A DNA stretch of 31,157 nucleotides, taken from the NCBI GenBank assembly GCA_934149105.1, contig CAKPDP010000010.1, positions 1 to 31,157 on the forward strand. The letters run 5' to 3'. Shown piece by piece: positions 15,572-24,209 of this stretch. Both the position numbers and the translations under genes were made by a program. Position 1 is the stretch's first letter, and each line of letters opens with the position of its first letter. The DNA is from an uncultured Bacilli bacterium. Its GTDB lineage: Bacteria; Bacillota_I; Bacilli_A; RF39; UBA660. The notes beneath the pieces were generated by a model, which saw only the letters and a list, made by a program, of their open reading frames with translations, was not told where the DNA came from and ran no database searches.

Positions 15572-16204
15572 GATTTTAGATTTACAAGGTTTAAGAGCTT
15601 TTTTGAATTCTTGTTCGAGACTTCCAGGAAAAGCTTTAGCAAGAGGCATGGCTTTATTTAGGGCATCGTTATCTATCTTACCCCAATCGATGGTATAAGG
15701 ACCTAAATAGTTGTTACTCCTAGTTTTATTTTGAATAAAAATAGTCATAAAGGCTTTTATAGCACGACCGTTTCCTTCTCTAAAAGGATGGATATTTTGA
15801 AGAGAAATATAATTAGAGGCAACAAAAGAAATTAATTCATTGGGATTAGTTACTTTTTCAATATCAGTATTCATAATATTGATAGTATCGGTTAAATTTC
15901 TTTCTATTTCTTCAACACTACTAAAACAGCTAAAATTTTTAGCCATATAGACAATTCTATAAATACCGGCCCAGGGATATAATTCATTAAAGATAAAATA
16001 ATGAATACTTTTTAAATAGTTAGAGTCAAAGATAGTAACATTATCAGAATTCAAAAGAAGTATATTTAATTTCTTTAAGGAAATACTGGCATCTTTTTTT
16101 TGAAGCTCAGCTTTATCTTTAATATTTAATTTATTTATAAAAGTATCGGTATGGGGATAAAAGTAAGAGTTCCAAGCGATTATATTTTCTTCATTGCTTA
16201 TCAT
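15557..16204 (-). CDS. Fic-domain protein (AMP-transferase type)
   Basis: 215 residues. The catalytic loop HPFREGNGR (H139-R147) is intact, matching HPFx(D/E)GNGR, and WAGIYR upstream corresponds to the usual W-A-G-x-x-R flap of Fic domains. Such proteins transfer AMP or related groups to Ser/Thr/Tyr of targets; many are toxins. No internal inhibitory (S/T)xxxE(G/N) helix is evident, so control would have to come from a partner. The start ATG overlaps the stop of a 41-aa ORF as ATGA. The last residues (PCKSKIKRKR) are basic. Confidence 0.85.
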   Translation of the reverse strand: MISNEENIIAWNSYFYPHTDTFINKLNIKDKAELQKKDASISLKKLNILLLNSDNVTIFDSNYLKSIHYFIFNELYPWAGIYRIVYMAKNFSCFSSVEEIERNLTDTINIMNTDIEKVTNPNELISFVASNYISLQNIHPFREGNGRAIKAFMTIFIQNKTRSNNYLGPYTIDWGKIDNDALNKAMPLAKAFPGSLEQEFKKALKPCKSKIKRKR

Positions 16205-16326
16205 ATTTTTTTCCTTTCTATTGTTAATTTTTTAACTTTAATATTTTTCTTGGGAATGGCTATTCCTTCGCTTTTTAAGATACCTAGACTTTGTTTCCAG
16301 GCTTTTTCATAATTATTCTCTTTCAT
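16201..16326 (-). CDS. 41-aa leader protein of the Fic gene, possible antitoxin
   Basis: The ORF reads from ATG at 16326 to TGA at 16201 on the minus strand and overlaps the Fic start by ATGA, so it is translationally coupled. It holds an amphipathic helix with AWKQSLGILKSEGIAIP. Small partners of class I Fic proteins (VbhA/YhfG type) have a helix with SxxxEG that blocks ATP binding. Here EG is present, but the residue four before Glu is Ile, not Ser/Thr, so the match is imperfect. GGTAG precedes the ATG. Antitoxin function is inference from position and size. Confidence 0.55.
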   Translation of the reverse strand: MKENNYEKAWKQSLGILKSEGIAIPKKNIKVKKLTIERKKI

Positions 16327-16354
16327 ACTACCACAATAATATTTTAACATAAAA

Positions 16355-16372
16355 TTGCAAAAAAATTTGCAA
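16355..16372. promoter_or_regulatory. Palindromic candidate operator between divergent genes
   Basis: TTGCAAA and TTTGCAA (16355-16361 and 16366-16372) form an exact inverted repeat with a 4-base spacer. It lies upstream of the Fic pair and of the divergent gene at 16446, so one regulator could control both. Confidence 0.35.
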
Positions 16373-16445
16373 AATTATGATCTTTTTGGTTAACAATTAT
16401 CTTTTTAGAAAAAAAATAGGTTATTATGATAATGGTGATAGTAAT

Positions 16446-16973
16446 ATGGATGAAAAATTAGAAAAAGTAAGAGAAATGGATAATGGAGTTGTTTATAGAA
16501 AGTGTAGTGTAGATGGAATATTATATGAGTATTATTTAGAGGATATAATGGAAGATAATTATTATGTTTTACAAGAAATTAATGCTTATAAAGATGGAAA
16601 AAAGTTATATAATATTTTTGGGGTTATTGTTGATGAGGGAAGAGAAGATGAAAAAGGATTCTTTAGTACGATTACAGTTACTAGTGGAAATAGTAAAAGA
16701 ATTATAAAGAAAGTATGTAATTATATTGAATGTGATAGAGTTATTGTGTCTGAGACTAAGAATGGGTCTTATACTTCTTTAATATATGAGAAAGATAACG
16801 AAGGAAGATTTGTTAATAAGGAATATGGTTATGTCTATGAGGGAATGTTATTAGATAATAGAATTATAGATAGTTTTAGGGAGACTGCTACTATGTTAGA
16901 TAGAGAAATTAATGCTCAGAGAATTAAAGAGAAAAAATATAAGTATTTTGTTAAAGAATTAGTTAAGCATTAA
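16446..16973 (+). CDS. Unknown protein, no recognised domain
   Basis: About 175 residues from MDEKLEKVREM. The content is mixed alpha/beta and strongly charged, with Tyr-rich strands (VYRKCSVDGILYEYYLEDI) and a basic C-terminal helix (NAQRIKEKKYKYFVKELVKH). There is no signal peptide or membrane segment. The open frame begins at 16377, but that ATG has no ribosome site; ATG 16446 is preceded by GGTGAT. It ends by overlapping the TetR gene tail by four bases on the opposite strand. Divergent from the Fic pair. Confidence 0.55.
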   Translation: MDEKLEKVREMDNGVVYRKCSVDGILYEYYLEDIMEDNYYVLQEINAYKDGKKLYNIFGVIVDEGREDEKGFFSTITVTSGNSKRIIKKVCNYIECDRVIVSETKNGSYTSLIYEKDNEGRFVNKEYGYVYEGMLLDNRIIDSFRETATMLDREINAQRIKEKKYKYFVKELVKH

Positions 16974-17533
16974 TAGATATCTGGAGGAATAAGTTTATTT
17001 AAATAAAGTAAGATATCTTCTTTGGTGTATTTATCTTGAAATTTTATATATTCAGTACAAATACTTATTACGGCACTGACATAGAATTTAGAGATTATAT
17101 CAGGGGGGATATTGGTTTTATTAGAATGATTATGAAGATGTTTTTGAACATCTTTTAATATTGTGTAATAGGTAATGTCTATTACGATTCCTTCGGAATT
17201 ATTTTTGAGGATAGAATAGTAGATTTGTTTGTTAGTATCAATATGATTTAAGAATAGCTTAATCATATTAAGATAATAATCTTTAGAATTAAGATTGGTA
17301 GTAGTGTTAGTTAAATCTATTTCTAATTTATCTCTTAGATTGTTGATTAAAGATGATAAGAGATCATATTTATCATTAAAGTGATCATAAAAAGTAGAAC
17401 GATTTACTAAAGATATTTCACAAATAGTAGATACTTTTATGGTTTCAAATTTTTGGTCTTGCATTAATTTTATTAGTCCTTCATAGAGAGCTTTTTTAGT
17501 TTTTAATATTCTTAAGTCTTGTTTGGGGCTCAT
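16970..17533 (-). CDS. TetR-family transcriptional regulator
   Basis: 187 residues. The N-terminal helix-turn-helix is typical: TKKALYEGLIKLM, then FETIKVSTICEISLVNRSTFYDHFNDKYDLL, where the F-Y-x-H-F recognition end is diagnostic. The C-terminal domain is the DhaS/TetR_C type often seen in low-GC Gram-positive bacteria, with NxxxYYxILKN. The ligand is unknown. The start at 17533 is set by AAGAGGA five bases upstream; the frame is open 12 codons further. Target genes are not evident, and the adjacent pilus ATPase on the same strand is downstream-to-upstream of it, not obviously in one operon. Confidence 0.85.
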   Translation of the reverse strand: MSPKQDLRILKTKKALYEGLIKLMQDQKFETIKVSTICEISLVNRSTFYDHFNDKYDLLSSLINNLRDKLEIDLTNTTTNLNSKDYYLNMIKLFLNHIDTNKQIYYSILKNNSEGIVIDITYYTILKDVQKHLHNHSNKTNIPPDIISKFYVSAVISICTEYIKFQDKYTKEDILLYLNKLIPPDIY

Positions 17534-17581
17534 ATTTTTCCTCTTTTCTTGGATAATATTATAGTACATTTTAAATGTTTA

Positions 17582-17610
17582 GAAAAGAAAAAAAGGGGGG
17601 TATTCCCTTT
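17582..17610 (-). terminator. Terminator of the pilus ATPase gene
   Basis: On the minus strand, AAAGGG (17605-17610) pairs with CCCTTT (17592-17597) and is followed by a T-rich run. The left arm overlaps the stop codon. Confidence 0.55.
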
Positions 17611-19087
17611 AATTTTGATTGGTATTTTTTGAGGCTACAGTGGCCATTAGCTCTTTATTATCACTAATTTCATCATCTAATTCGATTAATTTTAATATTT
17701 CATCTAGAGTAGTAAAGCCAGCGACGGTTTTGTATAGTCCATCTTGGAACATGGAAATAACATCTTTACTATAAACTAGTTTTCTTAAGTCTTCTTTACG
17801 AATTCCTCTACTTATAGCATCTCTTATTTCTTGAGTTATGATTAGAACTTCTTGGATAGCAATACGTCCTTTATAACCGTGAGTACATTCTGAACAACCT
17901 ACTGGTTCGTAAAGGATGGGAACATCCATGCCTATAAAGTTTTTGAAAATGTTTTTTTCGAATTGAGTAGTAGGACGTTGTCTTTTACAATTATCACAAA
18001 GTTTACGGGCTAGTTTTTGAGAGACAATTCCTTCTAGGGAACTGGCTAGAAGATAACGTTCTACTTCCATATCTAATAATCTTTCAATAGTGTTTAGGGA
18101 GTTATTGGTGTGGATAGTAGAAAGAACTAAATGACCAGTAATAGAAGCACGAACAGCGATTTGGGCAGTTTCACTATCTCTTATTTCACCTATCATAATG
18201 ATATTAGGGTCTTGTCTTAAGATACTTCTTAAAACAGTAGCAAAATCAAGACCTATTTCACTATTAACTTGAACTTGGTTAATGCCTTCTATTTCCATTT
18301 CAACGGGATCTTCAACGGTTATTAGATTGGTGCCTTCAGTGTTTAATCTTTGCAAGAATGAGTAAACAGTAGTTGATTTACCACTACCAGTGGCCCCGGT
18401 TACTAAGATAATTCCATTAGGGACACTTAACATTTTTAAAACTTTATCATAATTAATTTGACTAAAATATAGATATTCAATACCTTTAACACTTCTAGAA
18501 TAATCAAGAATTCTTATAACTATTTTTTCACCTTTTTTAGTAGGAAGTGCCGAAACACGCATATCAAGATTGGTATTGGCTAGATTTGTTTTGATAGCCC
18601 CATCTTGAGGAAGTCTCGTTTCAGTTATATTCATACCAGACATTATTTTAATTCTAGTAATTAAGTTTTGCTTGTAAATATTAGGGACTCTTAAATAAGT
18701 TTCAAGGATACCATCGATACGAAAACGAATTTTTAAAGAGTCAGTGGCCGGATCTAGATGAATATCACTGGCACCTTTTTTAGAAGCCATTATTAAAATT
18801 TGATTAACAATATCGACAATAGGAGTGTTTTCAAAATCAATGTTTACTAATTCACTATAATTAACATTGTAGTCATTAAAAGTTAAATTATTATTGTTAT
18901 TGCTATTTTCATAGGTATTATTATAATAGGTATTATTAGGAGTACCATTCTTATTTATATTATAATTAGAATTTACGACATTAGAATTTTGTGCTTGATT
19001 ATAATTATTGTTGTTATTGTTTGGTTGTTGATTGGCATTGGGGACAGAATTATAACCTTGGACATTCTGATTTATATTGTTATTCAT
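17609..19087 (-). CDS. Type IV pilus/type II secretion assembly ATPase, PilB/GspE family
   Basis: 492 residues. Walker A GATGSGKST at 231-239, Asp box VEDPVE near 258, Walker B DPNIIMIGEIRD near 293-304, His box TGHLVLSTIHTN near 317-328, and a tetra-Cys zinc site C364xxC367 and C398xxC401, which marks extension-type (PilB/GspE/ComGA) ATPases and not PilT. It powers assembly of a pilus or pseudopilus at the inner membrane. Unusual: the first 70 residues are an Asn/Gln/Tyr-rich low-complexity tail in place of the usual GspE N-terminal domain. It faces the three prepilin-like genes across an 80-bp divergent region. No PilC, PilM or prepilin peptidase is visible here. Confidence 0.92.
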   Translation of the reverse strand: MNNNINQNVQGYNSVPNANQQPNNNNNNYNQAQNSNVVNSNYNINKNGTPNNTYYNNTYENSNNNNNLTFNDYNVNYSELVNIDFENTPIVDIVNQILIMASKKGASDIHLDPATDSLKIRFRIDGILETYLRVPNIYKQNLITRIKIMSGMNITETRLPQDGAIKTNLANTNLDMRVSALPTKKGEKIVIRILDYSRSVKGIEYLYFSQINYDKVLKMLSVPNGIILVTGATGSGKSTTVYSFLQRLNTEGTNLITVEDPVEMEIEGINQVQVNSEIGLDFATVLRSILRQDPNIIMIGEIRDSETAQIAVRASITGHLVLSTIHTNNSLNTIERLLDMEVERYLLASSLEGIVSQKLARKLCDNCKRQRPTTQFEKNIFKNFIGMDVPILYEPVGCSECTHGYKGRIAIQEVLIITQEIRDAISRGIRKEDLRKLVYSKDVISMFQDGLYKTVAGFTTLDEILKLIELDDEISDNKELMATVASKNTNQN

Positions 19088-19145
19088 AATACCCTCTCTT
19101 TTCTTCTTTTTGTTTAAAATACTAGATTTTATTCTAAAGATATTA

Positions 19146-19151
19146 TATAAT
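19146..19151 (+). promoter_or_regulatory. Possible -10 element for the prepilin operon
   Basis: TATAAT in the AT-rich divergent region between the ATPase and the prepilin genes. No good -35 could be fixed. Confidence 0.3.
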
Positions 19152-19186
19152 ATATTTTAGATAATAGCAAGTGTATGGTGATTAAA

Positions 19187-19657
19187 ATGAAATTAAATAA
19201 GAAGGGGTTTATGTTAGCGGAAGTTACAATAGTATCGGCTTTGGTTGCTACTGTTATGGTGGTTATGTATGCTGCTAGTAGTAAGATGATTAAGGCTTAT
19301 GAAGTAAGAGAAAATTATTATAATATAGATACTATATATGCTACAGGATATATATATAATCATCTTATAGATACGTTAGATATTAATAATTTAATAGGAA
19401 GTGATAATTATACAAATATTAAAGATAGAGATGACTATATAAAGTCTGTTTGTAGTTATTATGGTTTATCACAGGTTTATTTTATTAAAGAAAATACTGA
19501 GAAAATTAAGTCTCTTTCTGGTGTGGTAACAAATAAAACTTTTAAGAATTATATAAATAATTATTTAGTGAATGCAATTGAGGATAGTAATAAATATATT
19601 ATCTTGGTAGAAAGAGTAGTGGGGAAAGAATATTATTACTATTATATAGAGGTGTAA
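19187..19657 (+). CDS. Type IV prepilin-like protein
   Basis: About 156 residues. It begins with a short basic leader and cleavage motif, KLNKKG-FMLAE, with Glu at +5 and a following hydrophobic helix (VTIVSALVATVMVVMYAAS), the class III signal of type IV pilins and pseudopilins. The remainder is a mixed domain with many Tyr and Asn. After processing by a prepilin peptidase it would join a pilus or pseudopilus in the membrane or cell wall. ATG 19187 places the leader correctly; ATG 19175 would add MVIK. First of a three-gene run with tight spacing. Confidence 0.75.
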   Translation: MKLNKKGFMLAEVTIVSALVATVMVVMYAASSKMIKAYEVRENYYNIDTIYATGYIYNHLIDTLDINNLIGSDNYTNIKDRDDYIKSVCSYYGLSQVYFIKENTEKIKSLSGVVTNKTFKNYINNYLVNAIEDSNKYIILVERVVGKEYYYYYIEV

Positions 19658-19660
19658 AAT

Positions 19661-20146
19661 ATGAAACTTAATAATAAAGGTTTTGCTATAACAGCGACGA
19701 TATATGGATTTTTAGTTTTATTTTTAATTGTTTTATTATCAGTATTAGCAGTATTAAAGACTGATAATAGTAGATCAGTTGCTATTAGTGAGAGTATTGC
19801 TAGGAATACTTTTTTAGAAGTAGAGGATGTTTATCCTAATAATTTAACTATAACTAATGGGGGAGAATATAAGGGGAGCTATGATAAGAAGTTAGTTAGA
19901 GGAAAGTATTATTTTAGATTTAGAAAGAGTACTAATCAGGTGGATAGTACAGAATATTATACTTATTTACCACAAGGATGGCATTTTAATGTAGAAGGTA
20001 ATGTTTTGAAAATAAGTAATGGTAGTAGTACTAATAATGCAGTATTATATAAGAGTAGTGATGATACTAAGAGTAGTAATAATAATGATATTATAGATGC
20101 ATATTTAATAAAAAGATTTATTGCAAATGATCCTAATAATGAGTAG
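19661..20146 (+). CDS. Pseudopilin-like membrane-anchored protein
   Basis: 161 residues. It has a leader-like NNKGFAI and a single hydrophobic helix (TIYGFLVLFLIVLLSVLAVL), but the Glu expected at +5 is replaced (FAITAT), so it may be a non-classical or minor pilin. The exported part is Ser/Asn rich, with YLPQGWHFNVEG in the middle. GAGGTG precedes the start, and the gene begins three bases after the previous stop. Function unknown beyond membership of the prepilin cluster. Confidence 0.65.
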   Translation: MKLNNKGFAITATIYGFLVLFLIVLLSVLAVLKTDNSRSVAISESIARNTFLEVEDVYPNNLTITNGGEYKGSYDKKLVRGKYYFRFRKSTNQVDSTEYYTYLPQGWHFNVEGNVLKISNGSSTNNAVLYKSSDDTKSSNNNDIIDAYLIKRFIANDPNNE

Positions 20147-20157
20147 GAGGTGTAGTT

Positions 20158-21879
20158 TTGAAGAAAATAAATAATAAGGGATATTTATTGGTAGAGATAA
20201 TAGTGGCTTTTACTTTGGCCATGGCAGTAGCTTATTTTTTGGCAGAGATTACTATTAGTTTAAAGAATAAAGAAGAAGATCTAAATAAAAAGGTTGCTTA
20301 CAATACGGATAGAGCTTTAATAACGAAAGAGATTATGGATGATTCTAATAAGTATAGAATTAGTAATGTAAATATAGTAGATAATCATACAGTAAAATTA
20401 ACTTTTGATGGTTTAGGAGATAAGGTTTTAAGTTATAATAGTAGTTCTAAGACAATAACATATGGGGATTTAGTAGTTAAATTAGATGATACTTTAACAG
20501 AAATTGGTAATTTCGAGGTTAAGAAGGTGGATAATGATACTTTCCTAACGATAAAGTTGTCTGCTAAATCTTTATATAGTGATGTTGATTATGGCCTTAA
20601 TTTGAGAATTGCCTTGAATACAGAAGGTAGTGGTCTTAATATAGACCAAGTTAAGACTTTATATAATGTAATTGCTAATAAGAGTGTTATGGATAATGTT
20701 AAAAGTACTTATGTCAATGCTGATAGAGGAGTGGATTTTAGTAAGATAAGTAGTAATACTAATGGTAAGGGAGTGTATACTATTAGTAGTACTATTAATG
20801 ATAGTTTTCCTATTCGTTATTATAGAGGAGCAGTAACGGATAATAATGTTTTATTCGGAGGGTTTTGTTGGAAGATAGTAAGGACTACTGATACTGGTGG
20901 AGTAAAATTAATTTATAATGGAACGCCTTCAAATAATCAATGTACTAATACTACAGGGACGGCAACGCAGATAGGAACTAGTGCTTTTAATAATAATAGT
21001 AGTAGTCCTGCCGATGTTGGTTACATGTATGGAACGAGATATACAGTTTCTTCCAAAAAGATGAGTAGCGTTTCTGATGCTTATGTTTATGGCAATGATG
21101 TTATTTATTCTAATGGTACATATACCTTAAAAGATACTATGACAAGTAGTAGTTGGCGTACTGATCGAACAACCTTGTCGACAAAATATCATTATACTTG
21201 TTTAAGTACTAGTAGTACTTGCAGTAGTGTTTATTATATTTTTTATTTTGGAGATAGTTCATATGTGTATTATTTAACTTTAACTGGTGGCGATGATATC
21301 GAGAGTGCAAAAACTAAAATGTTTACTAATAGTAATGATTCTACCATAAAGGCAACTATAGATAATTGGTATAAAACTAATATGGCTAGTTATACTAATA
21401 AGTTAGAAGATACTATTTATTGTAATGATAGAACAATTTCAACAGGACCATTGATAAGTAAAGATACATCTAGTACAGATTATAATTTTTTCACAAGTTA
21501 TACAAGAATTATTTCTTCAAAACCGAGTTTGAAGTGTAGTAATGTCAATGATTCCTTTACTGTTAGTTCAAGTCTAGGAAATGGCAAACTTATTTATCCT
21601 GTAGGCTTAATGACAGGTGACGAAGTAATGTATGCTGGTGGAAAAAAAGTTTCTAATAATTCTACTTATTATTTATATACTCAAAGGAGATGGTGGTTGG
21701 GTTCACCTAACGACTTTCTTAATACGGATGCGTATTTGTGGGGGGTGAATTCCTCAGGCTATCTCGAAGTTAGCAATATGGTGGCCACTAACGGGGTCCG
21801 TCCTGTAATTTCTTTAAAATACGATAGTATTGTTAAAGATGGAGATGGTAGTAGTACAAGTCCGTATACTATTTCTTAA
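20158..21879 (+). CDS. Prepilin-anchored surface protein with putative variable lectin-like C terminus
   Basis: 573 residues. The N terminus NNKGYLLVEIIVAF is a type IV prepilin signal with Glu at +5 and a hydrophobic helix. A pilin-like section (about 30-200) is followed by a body that matches the protein at 1-1125 almost throughout (GAVTDNNVLF, GFCWKI, CTNTTG, DTIYCNDRTI). The end holds WWLGSPND...SSGYL...GVRPVISL and a GSSTSPYTIS tail, the segment where the two copies diverge. The start codon is TTG at 20158, fixed by TAGGAGGTG six bases upstream and by the leader. The role is probably binding of an external ligand at a pilus tip or surface, by analogy with diversified C-type-lectin-like ligand proteins. 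Confidence 0.8.
   Translation: MKKINNKGYLLVEIIVAFTLAMAVAYFLAEITISLKNKEEDLNKKVAYNTDRALITKEIMDDSNKYRISNVNIVDNHTVKLTFDGLGDKVLSYNSSSKTITYGDLVVKLDDTLTEIGNFEVKKVDNDTFLTIKLSAKSLYSDVDYGLNLRIALNTEGSGLNIDQVKTLYNVIANKSVMDNVKSTYVNADRGVDFSKISSNTNGKGVYTISSTINDSFPIRYYRGAVTDNNVLFGGFCWKIVRTTDTGGVKLIYNGTPSNNQCTNTTGTATQIGTSAFNNNSSSPADVGYMYGTRYTVSSKKMSSVSDAYVYGNDVIYSNGTYTLKDTMTSSSWRTDRTTLSTKYHYTCLSTSSTCSSVYYIFYFGDSSYVYYLTLTGGDDIESAKTKMFTNSNDSTIKATIDNWYKTNMASYTNKLEDTIYCNDRTISTGPLISKDTSSTDYNFFTSYTRIISSKPSLKCSNVNDSFTVSSSLGNGKLIYPVGLMTGDEVMYAGGKKVSNNSTYYLYTQRRWWLGSPNDFLNTDAYLWGVNSSGYLEVSNMVATNGVRPVISLKYDSIVKDGDGSSTSPYTIS
21691..21816 (+). other. Putative DGR-type variable region (copy B)
   Basis: 42 codons aligning without gaps to copy A at 937-1062. 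It keeps several AAC/AAT codons (21709, 21721, 21748, 21775, 21790) where copy A has GGC, GAA, GGT, TAC and TAC, which fits adenine-rich template codons altered independently. Bases 21721-21820 hold 45 G+C by my count, above the local average but less extreme than copy A. Confidence 0.55.
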
Positions 21880-21913
21880 CGTCTTTAAATATAAGGCGTT
21901 AGGTTAAAAATGA

Positions 21914-21945
21914 AAAATAGAACTAGATTTTGGTTTTATTTTTTT
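21914..21945 (+). terminator. Rho-independent terminator of the prepilin operon
   Basis: A 10-bp stem (21914-21923 with 21933-21942, one G-U pair) is followed by T to 21945. A second hairpin lies just upstream around the stop codon (21876-21898). Confidence 0.6.
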
Positions 21946-21991
21946 AGTTACTATGATATAATTAAAATACAATAAAGAGAGAAGGGATGAG

Positions 21992-22840
21992 ATGACACTT
22001 ACTAGTTTTTGGACAATGATAGAGAAGATATTAGATATATCTTTAGTATGGATGCTTATATATGTATTATTAAAAAATTTGAAGAATAATGTTAAAATGG
22101 TATTAATATTTAAGGGTGTTATAATTTTAATAATTATTAAGATTTTCAGTGATTTATTAAATTTAACGACTATTGGATTAATATTAGAGTATGTAATTAT
22201 GTGGGGGCCACTGGCACTTATTATTATATTTCAACCAGAAATCAGGAATATTTTGGAGAATTTGGGTCGTAAACAAATTCTGACAAGACATAAATTGTTG
22301 ACGATGGATGAAAGAGAAAAGTTAGTTTATGAGATTATGATAGCAGTTGAAACTTTGCGTAAATCAAGGATTGGAGCAATAATTGCTATTGAAAGAGATG
22401 TTAGTTTAAATGATTATATAGAAAAGAGTAAGAAATTGTATGCTGATATTTCTTCAGATTTATTAATTTCAATATTCTTCCCAAGAAATCCATTGCATGA
22501 TGGTGGGGTTATAATTCAAGGTAATAAGATTGCTAGTGCTGGGGCAGTATTTCCAATTAGTTTAAATGGAAAGATAAATAAAAGATTAGGTACTAGACAT
22601 AGAGCGGCTTTAGGTCTTTGCGAAGAATCTGATGCTATTGTTATAGTTGTTAGTGAAGAGACAGGAAAGATTTCTATTGCGGTTAATGGGGTCTTAAATT
22701 ATAATTTATCTATTGATGATGCTAGAATGATGTTAGTTGAAGAACTACAACCAAAGAAAGAATTCTTATTAGATGATGAATTCGAAGATGAAGAAGATAG
22801 CACTAATAATGAAGGCGGTGATAGTAATGAAACTAATTAG
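21992..22840 (+). CDS. cdaA: Diadenylate cyclase CdaA
   Basis: 282 residues. Three N-terminal membrane helices (about 13-80) precede a DAC domain with GTRHRAALG (R202-H203-R204) and PLHDGGVII (D170-G171-G172). It condenses two ATP to c-di-AMP, which controls potassium, turgor and wall homeostasis. The usual DGA motif reads DGG here; Asp and the first Gly are kept, so activity is likely but not certain. The C-terminal tail is very acidic (EFEDEEDSTNNE). GAAGGGA precedes the ATG. The stop overlaps the ybbR start by 14 bases. The usual third partner, glmM, is absent downstream. Confidence 0.93.
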   Translation: MTLTSFWTMIEKILDISLVWMLIYVLLKNLKNNVKMVLIFKGVIILIIIKIFSDLLNLTTIGLILEYVIMWGPLALIIIFQPEIRNILENLGRKQILTRHKLLTMDEREKLVYEIMIAVETLRKSRIGAIIAIERDVSLNDYIEKSKKLYADISSDLLISIFFPRNPLHDGGVIIQGNKIASAGAVFPISLNGKINKRLGTRHRAALGLCEESDAIVIVVSEETGKISIAVNGVLNYNLSIDDARMMLVEELQPKKEFLLDDEFEDEEDSTNNEGGDSNETN

Positions 22841-24194
22841 AAGTTTGTTGCTGGCTATTTTAGCAATATTTAGAGCTATATATAAATGGATAGATAAACA
22901 TATAATAGTACCTATTACAAAATTTATTTTGTTTATATCAGATAAATTAGGTGGTAGAACTGGAAAGTTTGAAAGATGGATTACTAAGAAGAGTACGTTG
23001 ATATTTATTTCATTGATTTTAGCTATTTGTGCTTTTTTATATGTAGATAATGAATCAAATATTTTAATAGATTCTTCAGCAGAAGTTTTATATGATCAAA
23101 AAGTTGATGTTACTTATAATGCTGAAGCTTATGTGATTGAAGGCCTTCCTAAGACAGTTGATGTAACTTTGATAGGAAGAAGAGTAGATTTATATTTGGC
23201 TAAACAGTTATCTAATGGTAAGGTAGGAGCTGATTTATCTAATTTGGGTGAAGGAACTCATAAGGTTACTTTAAATTATGAAAGTCCAATTAGATCAGTA
23301 TCTTATAAGATGGATCCTTCAACAGTTAATGTTACTATTTATCAGAAGGTTTCTAAAGATATGAATTTAACAGTAGATGTTGTTAATAAAGATAAACTTG
23401 ATAGCAAATTATCAATAGCATCTGTTAAGTTGGAACAAGATTCGGTTATTATTAAGGGAGCAGAACATACATTAAATAAAGTTGCTACGGTTAAGGCTAT
23501 AGTAGATGTTAGTAAACTTGTTAATCCTAGTGTAGGAGTAGTTACAACAGATGATGTAAAATTAGTGGCATATGATGCTTCGGGAGAAGTTGTTGATGTA
23601 GAGATGGTTCCTGGTAAGGTTAAAGCTAATGTTACTATTGAATCTCCTAGTAAGGAAGTGCCTGTTAAAGTAGTACCAACAGGAGAAGTAGAATTTGGTA
23701 AGGCTATAGATAGTATTTCTTGTGATGTTACTAAGGTTACAGTATATGGTAGTCAAACAGTTTTAGATAAATTAGAATATGTACCAATAAATGTTGATGT
23801 TAATGGATTAAGTAGTGATAAAGATTATAAGATGGTTATTTCAAAACCAAGTGGTGTTAGTGATATTTCTGAGACAACAGCGACAGTATCAGTTAAGTTA
23901 GGAGCAGAGATATCAATGGAAATACCTGATGTATACATTGAAACAGTTAATTTAAATCCTAATTATAAAGCAGTTGCAATTGGGGAAAATTCTAGTAAAA
24001 CAACAGTTGTAGTTAAGGGAACAGAGAATGTTCTTAAAAATATTGATGCTTCTAGTATTAAGGCGACAGTAGACTTATCTAAATGTACAGAAGAAAATAG
24101 TTATGAGGTTAAGGTTGATGTTGTAGGAGAAGATGTTAAGGCTACTTATGAGTCTAAGACTACTAAGGTAAAGATTAAGATTACAAAGAAATAA
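22827..24194 (+). CDS. cdaR: YbbR-domain CdaA regulator
   Basis: About 455 residues. One N-terminal membrane segment (near residue 60, LIFISLILAICAFLYV) leads into an exported region made of repeated YbbR-type beta modules; the repeat is visible as V-x-V-T-L/I-x-G steps (VDVTLIGR, VIIKGAEHTLNKV, VTVYGSQTVLDKL, VVVKGTENVLKNI). YbbR/CdaR binds CdaA and modulates c-di-AMP production. ATG 22827 is preferred, with GGCGGTGA upstream, over ATG 22773, whose extra 18 residues lie in the cdaA tail. The overlap with cdaA indicates coupled translation. Confidence 0.9.
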   Translation: MKLIRSLLLAILAIFRAIYKWIDKHIIVPITKFILFISDKLGGRTGKFERWITKKSTLIFISLILAICAFLYVDNESNILIDSSAEVLYDQKVDVTYNAEAYVIEGLPKTVDVTLIGRRVDLYLAKQLSNGKVGADLSNLGEGTHKVTLNYESPIRSVSYKMDPSTVNVTIYQKVSKDMNLTVDVVNKDKLDSKLSIASVKLEQDSVIIKGAEHTLNKVATVKAIVDVSKLVNPSVGVVTTDDVKLVAYDASGEVVDVEMVPGKVKANVTIESPSKEVPVKVVPTGEVEFGKAIDSISCDVTKVTVYGSQTVLDKLEYVPINVDVNGLSSDKDYKMVISKPSGVSDISETTATVSVKLGAEISMEIPDVYIETVNLNPNYKAVAIGENSSKTTVVVKGTENVLKNIDASSIKATVDLSKCTEENSYEVKVDVVGEDVKATYESKTTKVKIKITKK

Positions 24195-24209
24195 TTTAGT
24201 GGTAATGGT

